Shown: positions 8,792 to 21,291 of the stretch, piece by piece
Position numbering within the stretch: position 1 is the stretch's first letter
How the letters are laid out: each line of letters starts with the position of its first letter
Assembly (NCBI GenBank): GCA_965216645.1
Contig: CBDCGJ010000070.1
Location: 52,510 to 116,509, forward strand
DNA: 64,000 bases
Direction of reading: 5' to 3'
DNA from: CBDCGJ01 sp965216645
GTDB lineage: Bacteria > Pseudomonadota > Alphaproteobacteria > GCA-2731375
Made by a program: the position numbers and the translations under genes
Notes under the pieces: generated by a model
The model's input: only the letters and a program-made list of their open reading frames with translations
What the model was told of the DNA's origin: nothing
Databases searched by the model: none

Positions 8792-10180
8792 AAAACCAGG
8801 CGGCCAATCCCAGAAACGAAAAGAAGCCGACGACATCGGTGATCGTGGTCAACACTACGGTGGCGGCGATGGCCGGGTCGAGCCCGAGCCGGGCCAAGCC
8901 GATCGGCACCAGGGCGCCGGCCAGCCCGGCAACAATCATATTGACCACCATCGCCGCCGCGATCACCATGCCCAGCACCGGGCCGGAGAACCAAAAGGCG
9001 GCGATCAAACCGACCAGAAGCGCGAACAAAACGCCGTTGAAGGCGCCGACGATCAACTCCTTCATCACGGTTCGATAAGCGTTGGCGGAGGTCAAGTCAT
9101 GGGTCGCCAAGGCCCGCACCGCGACAGTCAGGGTTTGCGTACCGGCATTCCCGCCCATGGAGGCGACGATGGGCATCAGGATGGCCAACGCGACGATCTG
9201 TTGGATCGTCGCGTCGAATTGGGCGATGACGATGGAAGCGAGAACCGCCGTCACCAAATTGAGCAGCAGCCAGGTGAAGCGATTCCGCGCCGTGCGTAGG
9301 ATCGGCAGCAGCAAATCGCTTTCGCTGGCGACGCCGCCCAGGCGCATGATGTCTTCCTCCGTCTCCTCCTCGATCACCTCCGCCACATCGTCGAAGGTGA
9401 TGACGCCGAGCAGGCGCCCGGAATCGTCGACCCACCGGCGCCGAGGCGAGATCGTATTGCCGGAACAGATAAGCCACCTCTTCCTGATCCATATCGACCG
9501 GGATCGGCGTCGTCTCCTCTTCCATGATCTCGCGCATCAAACATGGGCCGTTTCGAGCGCATGGCCCGGTTTAGCGGGACGTAGCCGATCGGGTGATGGC
9601 GCGGATCGACGACGACGATTTCGTAGAAATCCTCCGGCAAGTCGTCATTGTCGCGGCAATAGTCGATGACCTGGCCGACGGTCCAATAGGCCGGAACGGC
9701 GATCACTTCCCGCTGCATTAAGCGACCGGCACTATCCTCCGGATAGGCCAACCCCTCCTCCACCGCGGCGCGGTCCGGCGCCGGCACCAGGGGACAGCAC
9801 CGCATCGCGCTGACGGTCGTCCAAACTGTCGAGAATATAGACGCCGTCGTCGGTATCCATGTCGGCGATGGCGGTGGAGATACGCTCCGCGGGCAAAAGC
9901 GGCAGCACCTCTTCCAGCACCGCTTCGCCCAGCTCGATCAACACTTCCGCGTCGAAGCCCGTCACGCCACAGCGTGACGAATTCGGCGCGGTCGTCCCGC
10001 GGGAGCATTTCGATTAGATCGGCGATATCCGCGATATGCAGATCGGCCAACAAACGCTCGAGTTCGCCTTCGCTTTGCGACGCGATGGCGGACTGAACCG
10101 CCCCGCAGCAGCGCCCGGTCGACGCTATAGACGTCCTCCAGCGGTGCCGGCGGACCGCTGTTCTCGGCCGCCTCGCTCAT
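8783..10180 (-). pseudogene. mgtE: Magnesium transporter MgtE, six +1 frameshifts
   Basis: Joined across frames, this is a full MgtE: N-domain (ERLLADLHIADIADLIEMLP), two CBS domains (EDSAGRLMQREVIAVP and GVITFDDVAEVIEEE), then a five-helix pore (ASMGGNAGTQTLTVAVRALA, TTITDVVGFFSFLGLAAWF). It needs a one-base deletion at each of six runs: 10101-10104, 9958-9960, 9790-9793, 9539-9541, 9431-9433 and 8792-8795. With all six corrected the gene is exactly 464 codons, from the ATG at 10180 to the TAG at 8785-8783, and ends in AAWFLL as MgtE proteins do. The ATG overlaps the malic enzyme stop (ATGA). As given, it cannot make a whole protein. Confidence 0.85.
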
Positions 10181-12474
10181 CAATCGGCCGCCTCGCGCAG
10201 GCGGCGTTGGTGGGCCTGGGCGTCGACGGTGGCGATCGCCGTCATGTTGACGAGACCGCGTACGGTGATCGACTGACTGACGATATGGGCCGGTAGCGCG
10301 ATGCCGATCAGCATCGGCCCGACGGAAATTCCGTTGGCCAGGACCCGTGCCAGGTTGAAGGAGATATTGGCGGCGTCGAGCGAAGGCATGACCAGGAGGT
10401 TGGCCGGCCCCTCCAGTTCGCAATGATCGAGAATGAGTGGCCGCAGATGCGGTTCCATGGCCGTGTCCGCGCGCATTTCTCCATCGACTTCCAACTCGGG
10501 CGCCTGCTGTTTGAGCAAGTCTCGCGCCCGCCGCATCTTGCGGGCGCTCGCCGTATCGTCGGCGCCGAAATCCACATGGCTAAGCAGGGCCACTTTCGGC
10601 TCGATACCGAAGCGGCGGATATGAACCGCCGCCAGCAGCGTCATCTCGGCGATCTGTTCCGCCGTGGGGTCATAGGTCGCGGCGGTATCGCAGATGAAGA
10701 CGGAGCCCCGATCCGTGATCATCATTTCCAATGCGGATACGTCGGAGACATCGTCGGCCAAACCGATGACGTCCTGCACGTGATGCAGATGGGCATTGTA
10801 GCCGCCGACGGCGCCGCAAATCAGCGCGTCGGCGTCTCCCATGGCCACCATCATGGCGCCGATCAGGGTCGGCCGCGACGCCATCAGGACGCGCGCCCGG
10901 TTCGGCGACACTCCGTGGCGCCCCATGATGCGGTGATATTCCGCCACATAGCGTTCGTATTGCGGATAGTAGGCGCGGTCGAGCAATTCGACATCCTCGC
11001 CGATCCGTATTCTCAACCCGAGTTCCTTGATCCGCTGCTCGACCAGACTGCGTTGGCCGACCAGAATCGGCCGCGCCAACCCGTCGTCGAGCGCGATCTG
11101 CACCGCCTGCAGAACCCGGCTGTCGCTGCCTTCCGTATAGACGATCCGCATGGGCTGTTCCCGCGCCCGGTCGAACAGCGGCTTCATGGCAAAGCCGGTG
11201 CGGTAGACAATGCCCGTTAGGCTCTCCACATAGGCGTCCAAATCTTCCCGGGGCCGGCTGGCGACACCGCTGTCCATCGCCGCCTTCGCCACCGCCGGCG
11301 CGACCGAGGTGATCAGACGCGGATCGAACGGCTTCGGGATCAGATATTCCGGTCCGAAGGCCAGATCCTCGCCGCGATAGGCCTTGGCGACGATATCCGA
11401 AGACTCGGCCATGGCCAGCTCGGCGATGGCCTCGGCCGCCGCGATCTTCATTTCCTCATTGATTGTTGTGGCCCCGACGTCGAGCGCGCCGCGGAACAGG
11501 AACGGAAAGCAGAGAACGTTGTTGACCTGGTTTGGGTAATCCGAGCGTCCGGTGGCCAAAATGGCGTCCGGCCGCACCTCCTTGGCCAATTCGGGCTGGA
11601 TCTCCGGTTCCGGATTGGCCAGGGCCAGGATCAACGGGTCCCTGGCCATGGTCCCGACCATCTCTGGTTTCAGGACGCCGCCGGCCGAAAGGCCCAAAAA
11701 CACGTCCGCCCCCGCCATCGCCTCGCCCAGCGAGCGGATCTCCGTCTGCCGCACCCAGGGTCGATTGAAGGGGTTGAGCCCAACCTCCCGACCTTCGTAG
11801 AGCACGCCATCGATGTCGGTGACGATGACATTGTCGCGCCGCAGGCCCATTTGATGCAGCAGATCGAGGCAGGCCAGCGCCGCCGCGCCCGCGCCGGAGG
11901 CAACGAGCTTGACCTGATCCAACGGTTTACCGACCAAACGCAGCCCGTTACGCACGGCGGCGGCGACGCAGATGGCGGTGCCGTGCTGATCGTCGTGAAA
12001 AACCGGTATGTTCATCCGTTCCCGGCAGGCCCGTTCGATGATGAAGCATTCCGGCGCCTTGATATCCTCCAGATTGATGCCGCCGAAGGTCGGCTCCAGG
12101 GCGGCGACGATATCGACGATCTTGTCCGGATCGGTCTCGTCCAATTCCAGATCGAAACAATCGATATTGGCGAATTTCTTGAACAGAACCGCCTTGCCCT
12201 CCATCACCGGTTTGGCGGCCAGCGGCCCGATGGCGCCCAGGCCCAGGACGGCGGTGCCGTTGGAAACGACGGCGACCAAATTGGCCCGCGCCGTCAGCGC
12301 CGCCGCCTCCTGGACATCGTCGCAAATTGCCCGGCAGGCGGCGGCCACGCCCGGCGAATAGGCCAGCGACAGATCGCGCTGATTGGCCAAACGTGTCGTC
12401 GGCGCCACGGCAATCTTCCCCGGCGTCGGCCAACGGTGATACTCCAAGGACATCCCGTCCAAATCGTCCGACAT
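10180..12474 (-). CDS. maeB: NADP-dependent malic enzyme (malic enzyme-PTA fusion)
   Basis: The 764-residue enzyme decarboxylates malate to pyruvate with NADP. The N-terminal malic domain (LAYSPGVAAACRAI, VVSNGTAVLGLG), the metal and substrate site (NLEDIKAPECFIIE, FHDDQHGTAI) and the Rossmann domain (ASGAGAAALACLDLL) fill about residues 1-420. The rest is a phosphate-acetyltransferase-like domain typical of MaeB (VYTEGSDSRVLQA, VMPSLDAANISFNL), thought to be regulatory. The sequence is intact. Its stop overlaps the mgtE start, so the two were probably co-transcribed. Confidence 0.95.
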   Translation of the reverse strand: MSDDLDGMSLEYHRWPTPGKIAVAPTTRLANQRDLSLAYSPGVAAACRAICDDVQEAAALTARANLVAVVSNGTAVLGLGAIGPLAAKPVMEGKAVLFKKFANIDCFDLELDETDPDKIVDIVAALEPTFGGINLEDIKAPECFIIERACRERMNIPVFHDDQHGTAICVAAAVRNGLRLVGKPLDQVKLVASGAGAAALACLDLLHQMGLRRDNVIVTDIDGVLYEGREVGLNPFNRPWVRQTEIRSLGEAMAGADVFLGLSAGGVLKPEMVGTMARDPLILALANPEPEIQPELAKEVRPDAILATGRSDYPNQVNNVLCFPFLFRGALDVGATTINEEMKIAAAEAIAELAMAESSDIVAKAYRGEDLAFGPEYLIPKPFDPRLITSVAPAVAKAAMDSGVASRPREDLDAYVESLTGIVYRTGFAMKPLFDRAREQPMRIVYTEGSDSRVLQAVQIALDDGLARPILVGQRSLVEQRIKELGLRIRIGEDVELLDRAYYPQYERYVAEYHRIMGRHGVSPNRARVLMASRPTLIGAMMVAMGDADALICGAVGGYNAHLHHVQDVIGLADDVSDVSALEMMITDRGSVFICDTAATYDPTAEQIAEMTLLAAVHIRRFGIEPKVALLSHVDFGADDTASARKMRRARDLLKQQAPELEVDGEMRADTAMEPHLRPLILDHCELEGPANLLVMPSLDAANISFNLARVLANGISVGPMLIGIALPAHIVSQSITVRGLVNMTAIATVDAQAHQRRLREAAD

Positions 12475-12582
12475 CCACGCGCTCCCGCCTTAGGTTATTG
12501 GTTTATCTCGCGATTATAACAAGACAATGCCGGAAGTCTCCCTGCCCGAAAAGACGAATGACCATCGAACAAAAGGAGAGAA

Positions 12583-12670
12583 TGGTGCGGTCGAGAAGAC
12601 TCGAACTTCCACGGGATATTATCCCACAGCGACCTCAACGCTGCGCGTCTACCAATTCCGCCACGACCGC
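12583..12670 (-). tRNA. tRNA-Leu(GAG)
   Basis: The minus strand folds as a class II tRNA with acceptor GCGGTCG (from 12670) pairing with CGACCGC, discriminator A and an encoded CCA at 12585-12583. The anticodon loop TTGAGGT gives GAG, and there is a long variable arm (GGGATAATATCCC type). Length is 88 with CCA. It lies between maeB and fliN. Confidence 0.93.
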
Positions 12671-12694
12671 ACAGTCTGAGAATTGGACGATGGG

Positions 12695-12722
12695 AGATAA
12701 CAAATCCTGGCCGTCGCCGCAA
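12695..12722 (-). promoter_or_regulatory. Candidate promoter for tRNA-Leu
   Basis: On the minus strand TTGCGG (12722-12717) is followed after 16 bases by TTATCT (12700-12695), about 25 bases before the tRNA 5' end. The match to sigma70 consensus is moderate; the position supports it. Confidence 0.4.
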
Positions 12723-12747
12723 GGGCGCTGATGCGAAGCGGGGGGAT

Positions 12748-13002
12748 TCAGCCTTCGCCGTCGAGGCCGATGGTTTCGGTGATCTGGACCGAGACGTTTT
12801 CGCCGCTGACCAGGATTTCGCCGCGGGCGATCAGGCGGTTATTGGCGTAGATCCAAACATTGTCCTCAATCCGGGCGTTCAATTCGATCACGGCGCCGCG
12901 GCCCATTTTCAGAAGCTGGTGGATCGGCATAGTGGCGCGGCCGATGACCACGGAGATCTCGACTTCGACCGCTTCGATCGACGAACCTTCAAAGAGCGAC
13001 AT
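12748..13002 (-). CDS. fliN: FliN/SpoA-domain flagellar motor switch protein (orphan)
   Basis: With the ATG at 13002, which has GGAG five bases upstream, the protein has 84 residues and is almost only a SpoA domain (VEVEISVVIGRATMPIHQLL, MGRGAVIELNA, NRLIARGEILV). FliN forms the lower C-ring of the flagellar switch with FliM and FliG. A GTG two codons earlier overlaps the ribosome binding site and is rejected. No other flagellar or type III secretion gene is in the window. A type III secretion SctQ-like partner is less likely given the short length. Confidence 0.8.
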   Translation of the reverse strand: MSLFEGSSIEAVEVEISVVIGRATMPIHQLLKMGRGAVIELNARIEDNVWIYANNRLIARGEILVSGENVSVQITETIGLDGEG

Positions 13003-13100
13003 GGACACTCCGTTGCAAATAGGCGCGGGGGGCGAACCCTGTTATCCTAGAGCATATATCTACCATACGGAAACATTTGACCGGGAATGCCGGGTTGGGC

Positions 13101-13769
13101 ATGCAGGAAATCGAGTGGAAAATCAACGATCTTCCGGTCGACTATGAAGCGGCGGTCGAATTCATGGAAGCGCGCGTCGCGGCGATTCACGCCGGCACGG
13201 CGCCGGAACTCGTCTGGTTGCTGCAGCACCCGCCGCTCTACACCGCCGGCACCAGCGCCCGCCCCGAGGACCTGGTCGATCCGGCGCGATTGCCGGTCTA
13301 TCGCACCGGCCGGGGCGGGCAGTACACTTATCACGGCCCCGGCCAGCGCGTCGCCTATGTGATGCTCGACCTGCGCCGGCGCGGCGGCGATCTCAGGCGC
13401 TATGTCGGCAATCTGGAGCAATGGGTCATCGACACGCTGGCCCGCTTCAACGTCAAGGGCGAACGGCGGGACGGCCGGATCGGCGTCTGGGTCGACCGCG
13501 GTCAGGGCCGGGAGGAGAAGATCGCCGCCATCGGCGTGCGCGTGCGCCGCTCGATCGCCTATCACGGCATTTCGCTGAACGTGGACCCGGATCTCTCCCA
13601 CTATGACGGTATCGTGCCCTGCGGCATCGCCGCGCATGGCGTGACGTCTCTGGACGCCCTCGGTCTGCCGGTCAGTATGAGCGATGTGGATCTGGAACTG
13701 CGCGCCGCTTTCGGGCCGTTGTTCGCCGTTTCAGAGGGTCGCGATCTGCCGGAAGCCACTGCCCGCTAA
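13101..13769 (+). CDS. lipB: Octanoyl-[ACP]:protein N-octanoyltransferase LipB
   Basis: LipB transfers octanoate from acyl carrier protein to lipoyl domains, the first step of lipoate assembly on 2-oxoacid dehydrogenases. The 222-residue protein (ATG at 13101; a TTG at 13077 is less likely) shows LLQHPPLYTAGTSA, GRGGQYTYHGPGQ with the conserved His, the catalytic Lys in KIAAIGVRVRR (K140) and the acyl-thioester Cys in GIVPCGI (C174). Its 3' end overlaps the convergent acylphosphatase gene by 39 bases. It is divergent from fliN, with about 100 bases between them. Confidence 0.94.
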   Translation: MQEIEWKINDLPVDYEAAVEFMEARVAAIHAGTAPELVWLLQHPPLYTAGTSARPEDLVDPARLPVYRTGRGGQYTYHGPGQRVAYVMLDLRRRGGDLRRYVGNLEQWVIDTLARFNVKGERRDGRIGVWVDRGQGREEKIAAIGVRVRRSIAYHGISLNVDPDLSHYDGIVPCGIAAHGVTSLDALGLPVSMSDVDLELRAAFGPLFAVSEGRDLPEATAR

Positions 13770-14021
13770 GCCTTCCGGATCGCCGTCGACTTCCGCCACG
13801 ACCTCGATCCGATCGACCTGAGCCGCGCGCGGCCCCTGCTGACAGGCCCGTTTCAACGCCTCGGTGGCGGCATAGGGACCGACGGCGACGATCTCCACCG
13901 TCCCGCCGGTTCGGTTGCGGACCCAACCGTCGAGGTCGAGCTGTCGTGCGTTGTCGACGGTCCAGCCGCGAAACCAGACCCCCTGCACCCGACCATGAAC
14001 GATCCAATGGGCCGTGCGCAT
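13731..14021 (-). CDS. acyP: Acylphosphatase
   Basis: The 96-residue protein has the acylphosphatase signature VQGVWFRGWT with catalytic Arg R18, and GWVRNRTGGTVEIVA with catalytic Asn N36. It hydrolyses acyl phosphates in the cytoplasm. It follows pccA by 4 bases, so it is the last gene of the propionyl-CoA carboxylase operon. Its end overlaps lipB on the other strand. Confidence 0.92.
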   Translation of the reverse strand: MRTAHWIVHGRVQGVWFRGWTVDNARQLDLDGWVRNRTGGTVEIVAVGPYAATEALKRACQQGPRAAQVDRIEVVAEVDGDPEGLAGSGFRQIATL

Positions 14022-14025
14022 CGCC

Positions 14026-16011
<1,986 letters not shown>

Positions 16012-16038
16012 GTCGTCGTCTCTACCTGCTGCGGTCGA

Positions 16039-17571
<1,533 letters not shown>

Positions 17572-17632
17572 ACAGAGCCCCGCCCGGAAATTTGACTTTG
17601 TTCAAGGCAATATAGCCGCTGTCATCGGATTG

Positions 17633-18334
17633 TCATGCGCTTTCGAGCGCCAACCGATGGAAGCGCGCCGCCTGCGCCAAATCGCGGCGCAAGCCGGCCA
17701 CGCGAACCGCCTCCTCCCCGTCCTCGCCCCAGATCGCGGTCTGATGATCCTCGTCGACACGGGCCGCACGCCAGATGGCGTCGAGCTCCATATACTCATC
17801 CGCCAACGCCAGGGCCAGGGAGATCGATTTGGTGATCGTCGCCATTTCATGAAGGGCCGTCAGGGCGAATTTCGACTGCGCGGCGACATGGTCATGCAGG
17901 CGGGCCTCGGCTTCCCGATCCTGGTCGACATGGAGCAGCGAGTCGGTCACAGTCAGGGCTATGCCGAAACGCCGCTCGAACCAATCGGCCACCGGCTGCC
18001 AATGCCGGTCCTGCAAGGCGCGCAAATCCGCCGGTCCGTCAGTGCGGTAGCAGATCAGATCGGCGTTGACGAAATCGGCGAGCGTCCGGATCAGATGCTG
18101 TCGATGGGTTTCCGCCAGATCGATGGCGGAGTTCGACAGACGCGTGAGCGGCATGGTCGCCGGCTCGATTTCATCTTCCTGGGCCGCCCACTCCTCCGCC
18201 ACCGCATCGGCAAGGGCCTGGTTGGGCAGGGCCATCGCGGCCTTGTTGGGCGTTCGCAGGGGACGGCTGTCCAGCGTGACCTGAAACTCCGTGCCTTCGG
18301 CGGCAACCGCGACCTGCTTGTAGAAGCGCTTCAA
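17633..18334 (-). CDS. ATP12-family F1-ATPase assembly chaperone
   Basis: The 233-residue protein matches the ATP12 family, which in mitochondria helps assemble the F1 alpha subunit and is retained in alphaproteobacteria. Features are the N-terminal KRFYKQVAV and LDSRPLRTPNKAAMALP, EWAAQEDEIEPATMPLTRL, and the C-terminal helical part (DWFERRFGIALTVTDSL). It starts 6 bases after the isomerase gene and so is co-transcribed with it. No F1 genes are in the window. Confidence 0.9.
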   Translation of the reverse strand: MKRFYKQVAVAAEGTEFQVTLDSRPLRTPNKAAMALPNQALADAVAEEWAAQEDEIEPATMPLTRLSNSAIDLAETHRQHLIRTLADFVNADLICYRTDGPADLRALQDRHWQPVADWFERRFGIALTVTDSLLHVDQDREAEARLHDHVAAQSKFALTALHEMATITKSISLALALADEYMELDAIWRAARVDEDHQTAIWGEDGEEAVRVAGLRRDLAQAARFHRLALESA

Positions 18335-18340
18335 GCCGAC

Positions 18341-18994
18341 CTAGCCTCTTGCCGTAAGCCCATTCTGCTGCATACGCCAAACGCAGAGGTCGACCCGGTC
18401 CTGACCGAAGAAAGGTTCGCCATCGAAGACCAGCGTCGGCACGCCATAATGGCCGGCCGCGGTCAGAGCCGCTTGGTTCTCCGCGATCGCGGCGTCGTAT
18501 TCGTCAGGGTTGGCCTCTATCTCTGCATCCAGTTGCGCCAGATCGAGCTCCGCCCGGGCCGTCGCGCGGGCCAGATGATCGCCTTCATGCCAATCCTGGG
18601 TTCGGCCGTTCCAGAGCAGATCGGCTATCGCGGTGACGAAATTCAATCCCTTGCCGCGACGGGCGGCGGCAACGCCAAGCCGTGTCAATCGATGGATGTA
18701 AGGCTGCTCTTCCGTGGCCTGACGCGTCGCCGGGTCGACCTGGACCGGGTCCGGTTTGGGCCAGCGGAACGGCAGGTCGAGATACTCCGCCACCCGCACC
18801 GTGTCCCGCATTAGGTAGGGCGCGAACAGCGGATCGCGGCCGGTGATAAAATCTTTGTCGCGGACGGCGCCGGGATAGACGGGCCGCAGGTCAATGTCCA
18901 AATCGTAGGTCGCCCGCAGATCGAGTAAGCGGGGCCCGGCCAAATAGCAGTAAGGGCTGCGAAACGACCAATAAACATCCAGGGACAACGTCAT
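18341..18994 (-). CDS. 2-hydroxychromene-2-carboxylate isomerase-like DsbA-family protein
   Basis: The 217-residue protein has a thioredoxin/DsbA-kappa-GST fold pattern: a first strand ending in WSFRSPYCYL, a helical insert, and the C-terminal GHYGVPTLVFDGEPFFGQDRVD with the cis-proline GVP. There is a single Cys (C16) and no CXXC, which fits the HCCA isomerase group that uses glutathione, not a disulfide oxidase. The substrate is not known. It appears to be the first gene of the isomerase-ATP12-pccB-pccA-acyP operon. Confidence 0.85.
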   Translation of the reverse strand: MTLSLDVYWSFRSPYCYLAGPRLLDLRATYDLDIDLRPVYPGAVRDKDFITGRDPLFAPYLMRDTVRVAEYLDLPFRWPKPDPVQVDPATRQATEEQPYIHRLTRLGVAAARRGKGLNFVTAIADLLWNGRTQDWHEGDHLARATARAELDLAQLDAEIEANPDEYDAAIAENQAALTAAGHYGVPTLVFDGEPFFGQDRVDLCVWRMQQNGLTARG

Positions 18995-19083
18995 AAGCTA
19001 ACTTCCGATTCTCGCGGGACCAGCGCGGAAAATAGCCGTTGGCCCGCGATTTGAGAACCGGAAACATGCCGAAGGCCGATCGG

Positions 19084-19743
19084 TTACAGCGAGGTCCCGA
19101 CAAGCGCTTGCAGATAAGCCGGCACCTCGATGCCGGGCCTCAGCCGGGCATCGCCCTCCGGCGTGCCGAAAGTCGAAGCGACGGGGATGACGCCGGCCCA
19201 GCAATCGAGGGCGTAATCCTCCTCGTCGTCGACCGGATCGCCGGTACGGATCTTGGCGGAGGCTTCCTCGATATCCATGCCGACCACCATGGTGGCTTTC
19301 AATTCCTGCTCCGTATTGCCGCGGACATCTTCCCACCGGCCGGCGAACAAATAGTCCATCATCACCTTCAGTGTGGCTTCCTTCTCGTCCCGGTCCGTGA
19401 TCTCCCGCGCTTTCCCGAACGCCATGGCGGAGCGGTAATTGGCGGAATGGTGGAAGGGCGAGCGTGCCATGACATAGCCGTCGAAATGGGTCACCGTGAG
19501 ACAGGCCGGAATGCCTTCCCGCACCGACCGCAGCATGCGGCTGGCCGAGGAGCCGTGCCAGTAAAGCCGCTGACCCTCTCGCCATTTCAAGGTCGGGGTG
19601 ACATAGGGCTGACCGTCGATGACATAGCCGACATGGCAGAACGGACTCGAATCCAAGACATTGTGTACGACCTCATGATCGTAACTGCCCCGCTCATGCA
19701 CGCGTTTTACCTTCGACCGAAGGCTCGGTTGATAGGATGACAT
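19084..19743 (-). CDS. Pyridoxamine 5'-phosphate oxidase-family flavoprotein
   Basis: The 219-residue protein belongs to the split-barrel FMN-binding Pyridox_ox_2 group (NimA-like). Visible motifs are HEVVHNVLDSSPFCHVGYV near residues 23-41, GQPYVTPTLKWREGQRLYWHG, and YRSAMAFGKAREITD. Such proteins bind FMN or haem; the exact reaction is unknown. It is transcribed divergently from a MocR-type PLP-binding regulator 102 bases away, the usual arrangement of a MocR regulator and its target. Confidence 0.85.
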   Translation of the reverse strand: MSSYQPSLRSKVKRVHERGSYDHEVVHNVLDSSPFCHVGYVIDGQPYVTPTLKWREGQRLYWHGSSASRMLRSVREGIPACLTVTHFDGYVMARSPFHHSANYRSAMAFGKAREITDRDEKEATLKVMMDYLFAGRWEDVRGNTEQELKATMVVGMDIEEASAKIRTGDPVDDEEDYALDCWAGVIPVASTFGTPEGDARLRPGIEVPAYLQALVGTSL

Positions 19744-19800
19744 AACGATTTCTCCTCAGCGAGTTTCGCCGCCTTGTATTCCTCGATTGGCTTATCGAAA

Positions 19801-19834
19801 AGCACCATTTATAAAAATATAAAAGTACCAATTT
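19801..19834. promoter_or_regulatory. Candidate MocR operator (direct repeats) in the divergent promoter
   Basis: Between the divergent genes are two near direct repeats, AGCACCATTT at 19801-19810 and AGTACCAATTT at 19824-19834, 23 bases apart, with an AT-rich stretch between. MocR/PdxR regulators typically bind direct repeats next to or overlapping promoters. Only the spacing and position support the call. Confidence 0.4.
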
Positions 19835-19845
19835 GAGGCAAGCTT

Positions 19846-21291
19846 ATGTTCGATTCCAGTCTTCTCTCCATCGAGCGAGACGAGCCGGCGTCACTGCAGC
19901 GACAGCTTTACGGCCAGTTGCGCTCCTTCATCCTGGCCGGCCGGCTGACCCCGGGCAGTCGTTTGCCGTCGAGCCGGAGCTTGGCGGAAGATCTCGGCGT
20001 TTCCCGCAACACCGTGCTCTCGGCCTTCGACCAGCTGACCGCCGAGGGTTACTTGGAAGGCCGGCAGGGTGCCGGTTCCTTCGTCGCCACGGACCTGCCG
20101 ACAGAAGAGCTTATGGACGGTCGCTTCGCGGCGCCGGAGAAGACGAACACGCCGGTCACCCTGTCGAACCGGGGACGCGATCTGACGTCGTCCATTGCGC
20201 CCGGACGGCGCGGCGCGCGCGCGTTTCGGGCCGGCTATCCGGATATCCGCCTTTTCCCCTTCGATATCTGGAGCCGGCTATTGGCCCGCGTCTGGCGTCG
20301 GCCGACGGACGACCTGGTCAACAATATCGACCCCTCCGGCTATCCGCCGCTGCGGCGGGCCATCGCCGATTACCTCAAAGCCATGCGCGGCGTCCGCTGC
20401 GACGCGGACCAGGTGATGATCCTAAGCGGCGTTCAGCAAGCCATCGCGATCGCCACCACCGCGCTCTGCGACATCGGCGACCGGGTTTTGGTCGAGGATC
20501 CTGGTTATCCCGGCGTCCGCGGCGCCTTCAAGAGCTGCGGCGTGGTCCCAACCGGCCTGCCTATCGACGCGGAGGGCGTGTGGATCGAAGCGGCGCCGGA
20601 AGCCAAACTGCTGTGCACAGCGCCCTCCCATCAGTTTCCGCTGGGCGTCACCATGAGCTTGGCCCGCCGGCTCGCCTTAATCGAATGGGCCGCGCAATCC
20701 GACGCCTGGATACTGGAAGATGATTACGACAGCGAGTACCGCTACACCGGCAAGCCGCTGCCCGCGCTGCAGGGTCTCGACCCCCACGATCGGGTGATCT
20801 ATATGGGCAGCTTCTCCAAAGTCATGTTTCCGACCATACGGATCGGCTATCTGGTGGCGCCGCCAGCCCTGGTGGAACCGTTCCGCCGCGTCCGCGCCGC
20901 CCTCGACGGCCATCCCGCCAGCAGCGCCCAGCCCGCCTTGACGGCGTTCATCGAGGAAGGCCATTTCGCCGCCCATATGCGGCGGATGCGCAAGGTTTAT
21001 GGCGAACGTCAGCGGAACTTCATCGACCAGGCGGCGCATCACCTGGGCGATCGTTTGGACATTACCCCCTCCCCGGTCGGCATGTCCCTGGTCGGCCGGC
21101 TAAGGCAAGGATTGGACGATCGGACGGCGGCGATCTTGGCAAGAGCCAACGATGTCGACCTCGTCGCCATCGGCAGTTATTACGCCGAACCGGTGGCGAC
21201 GCAGCTTCTCCATCTCGGCTACACCGCCTGCGACGCCCGGGAAACCGATGCAGCATTGCGCAGGCTGGCCAAGGCCTGGGCGACAGGTTAA
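19846..21291 (+). CDS. MocR-family transcriptional regulator (GntR HTH plus aminotransferase domain)
   Basis: The 481-residue protein combines an N-terminal GntR winged helix (LTPGSRLPSSRSLAEDLGVSRNTV, residues 34-57) with a fold-type I aminotransferase domain. PLP-site features are DDYDSEYRY (301-310) and the Schiff-base lysine K325 in GSFSKVMFP. The aminotransferase part acts as an effector sensor, not an enzyme, in the family. It resembles PdxR-like members and faces a PNPOx-family gene, so control of vitamin B6 or an amino compound is plausible. The gene ends overlapping the convergent HAD gene by 4 bases. Confidence 0.92.
   Translation: MFDSSLLSIERDEPASLQRQLYGQLRSFILAGRLTPGSRLPSSRSLAEDLGVSRNTVLSAFDQLTAEGYLEGRQGAGSFVATDLPTEELMDGRFAAPEKTNTPVTLSNRGRDLTSSIAPGRRGARAFRAGYPDIRLFPFDIWSRLLARVWRRPTDDLVNNIDPSGYPPLRRAIADYLKAMRGVRCDADQVMILSGVQQAIAIATTALCDIGDRVLVEDPGYPGVRGAFKSCGVVPTGLPIDAEGVWIEAAPEAKLLCTAPSHQFPLGVTMSLARRLALIEWAAQSDAWILEDDYDSEYRYTGKPLPALQGLDPHDRVIYMGSFSKVMFPTIRIGYLVAPPALVEPFRRVRAALDGHPASSAQPALTAFIEEGHFAAHMRRMRKVYGERQRNFIDQAAHHLGDRLDITPSPVGMSLVGRLRQGLDDRTAAILARANDVDLVAIGSYYAEPVATQLLHLGYTACDARETDAALRRLAKAWATG

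Noticed and set aside
7802..10180. Mobile element insertion as the cause of the broken genes
   Set aside because: No terminal repeats, target duplications or transposase fragments; the reading frames continue directly across each shift.
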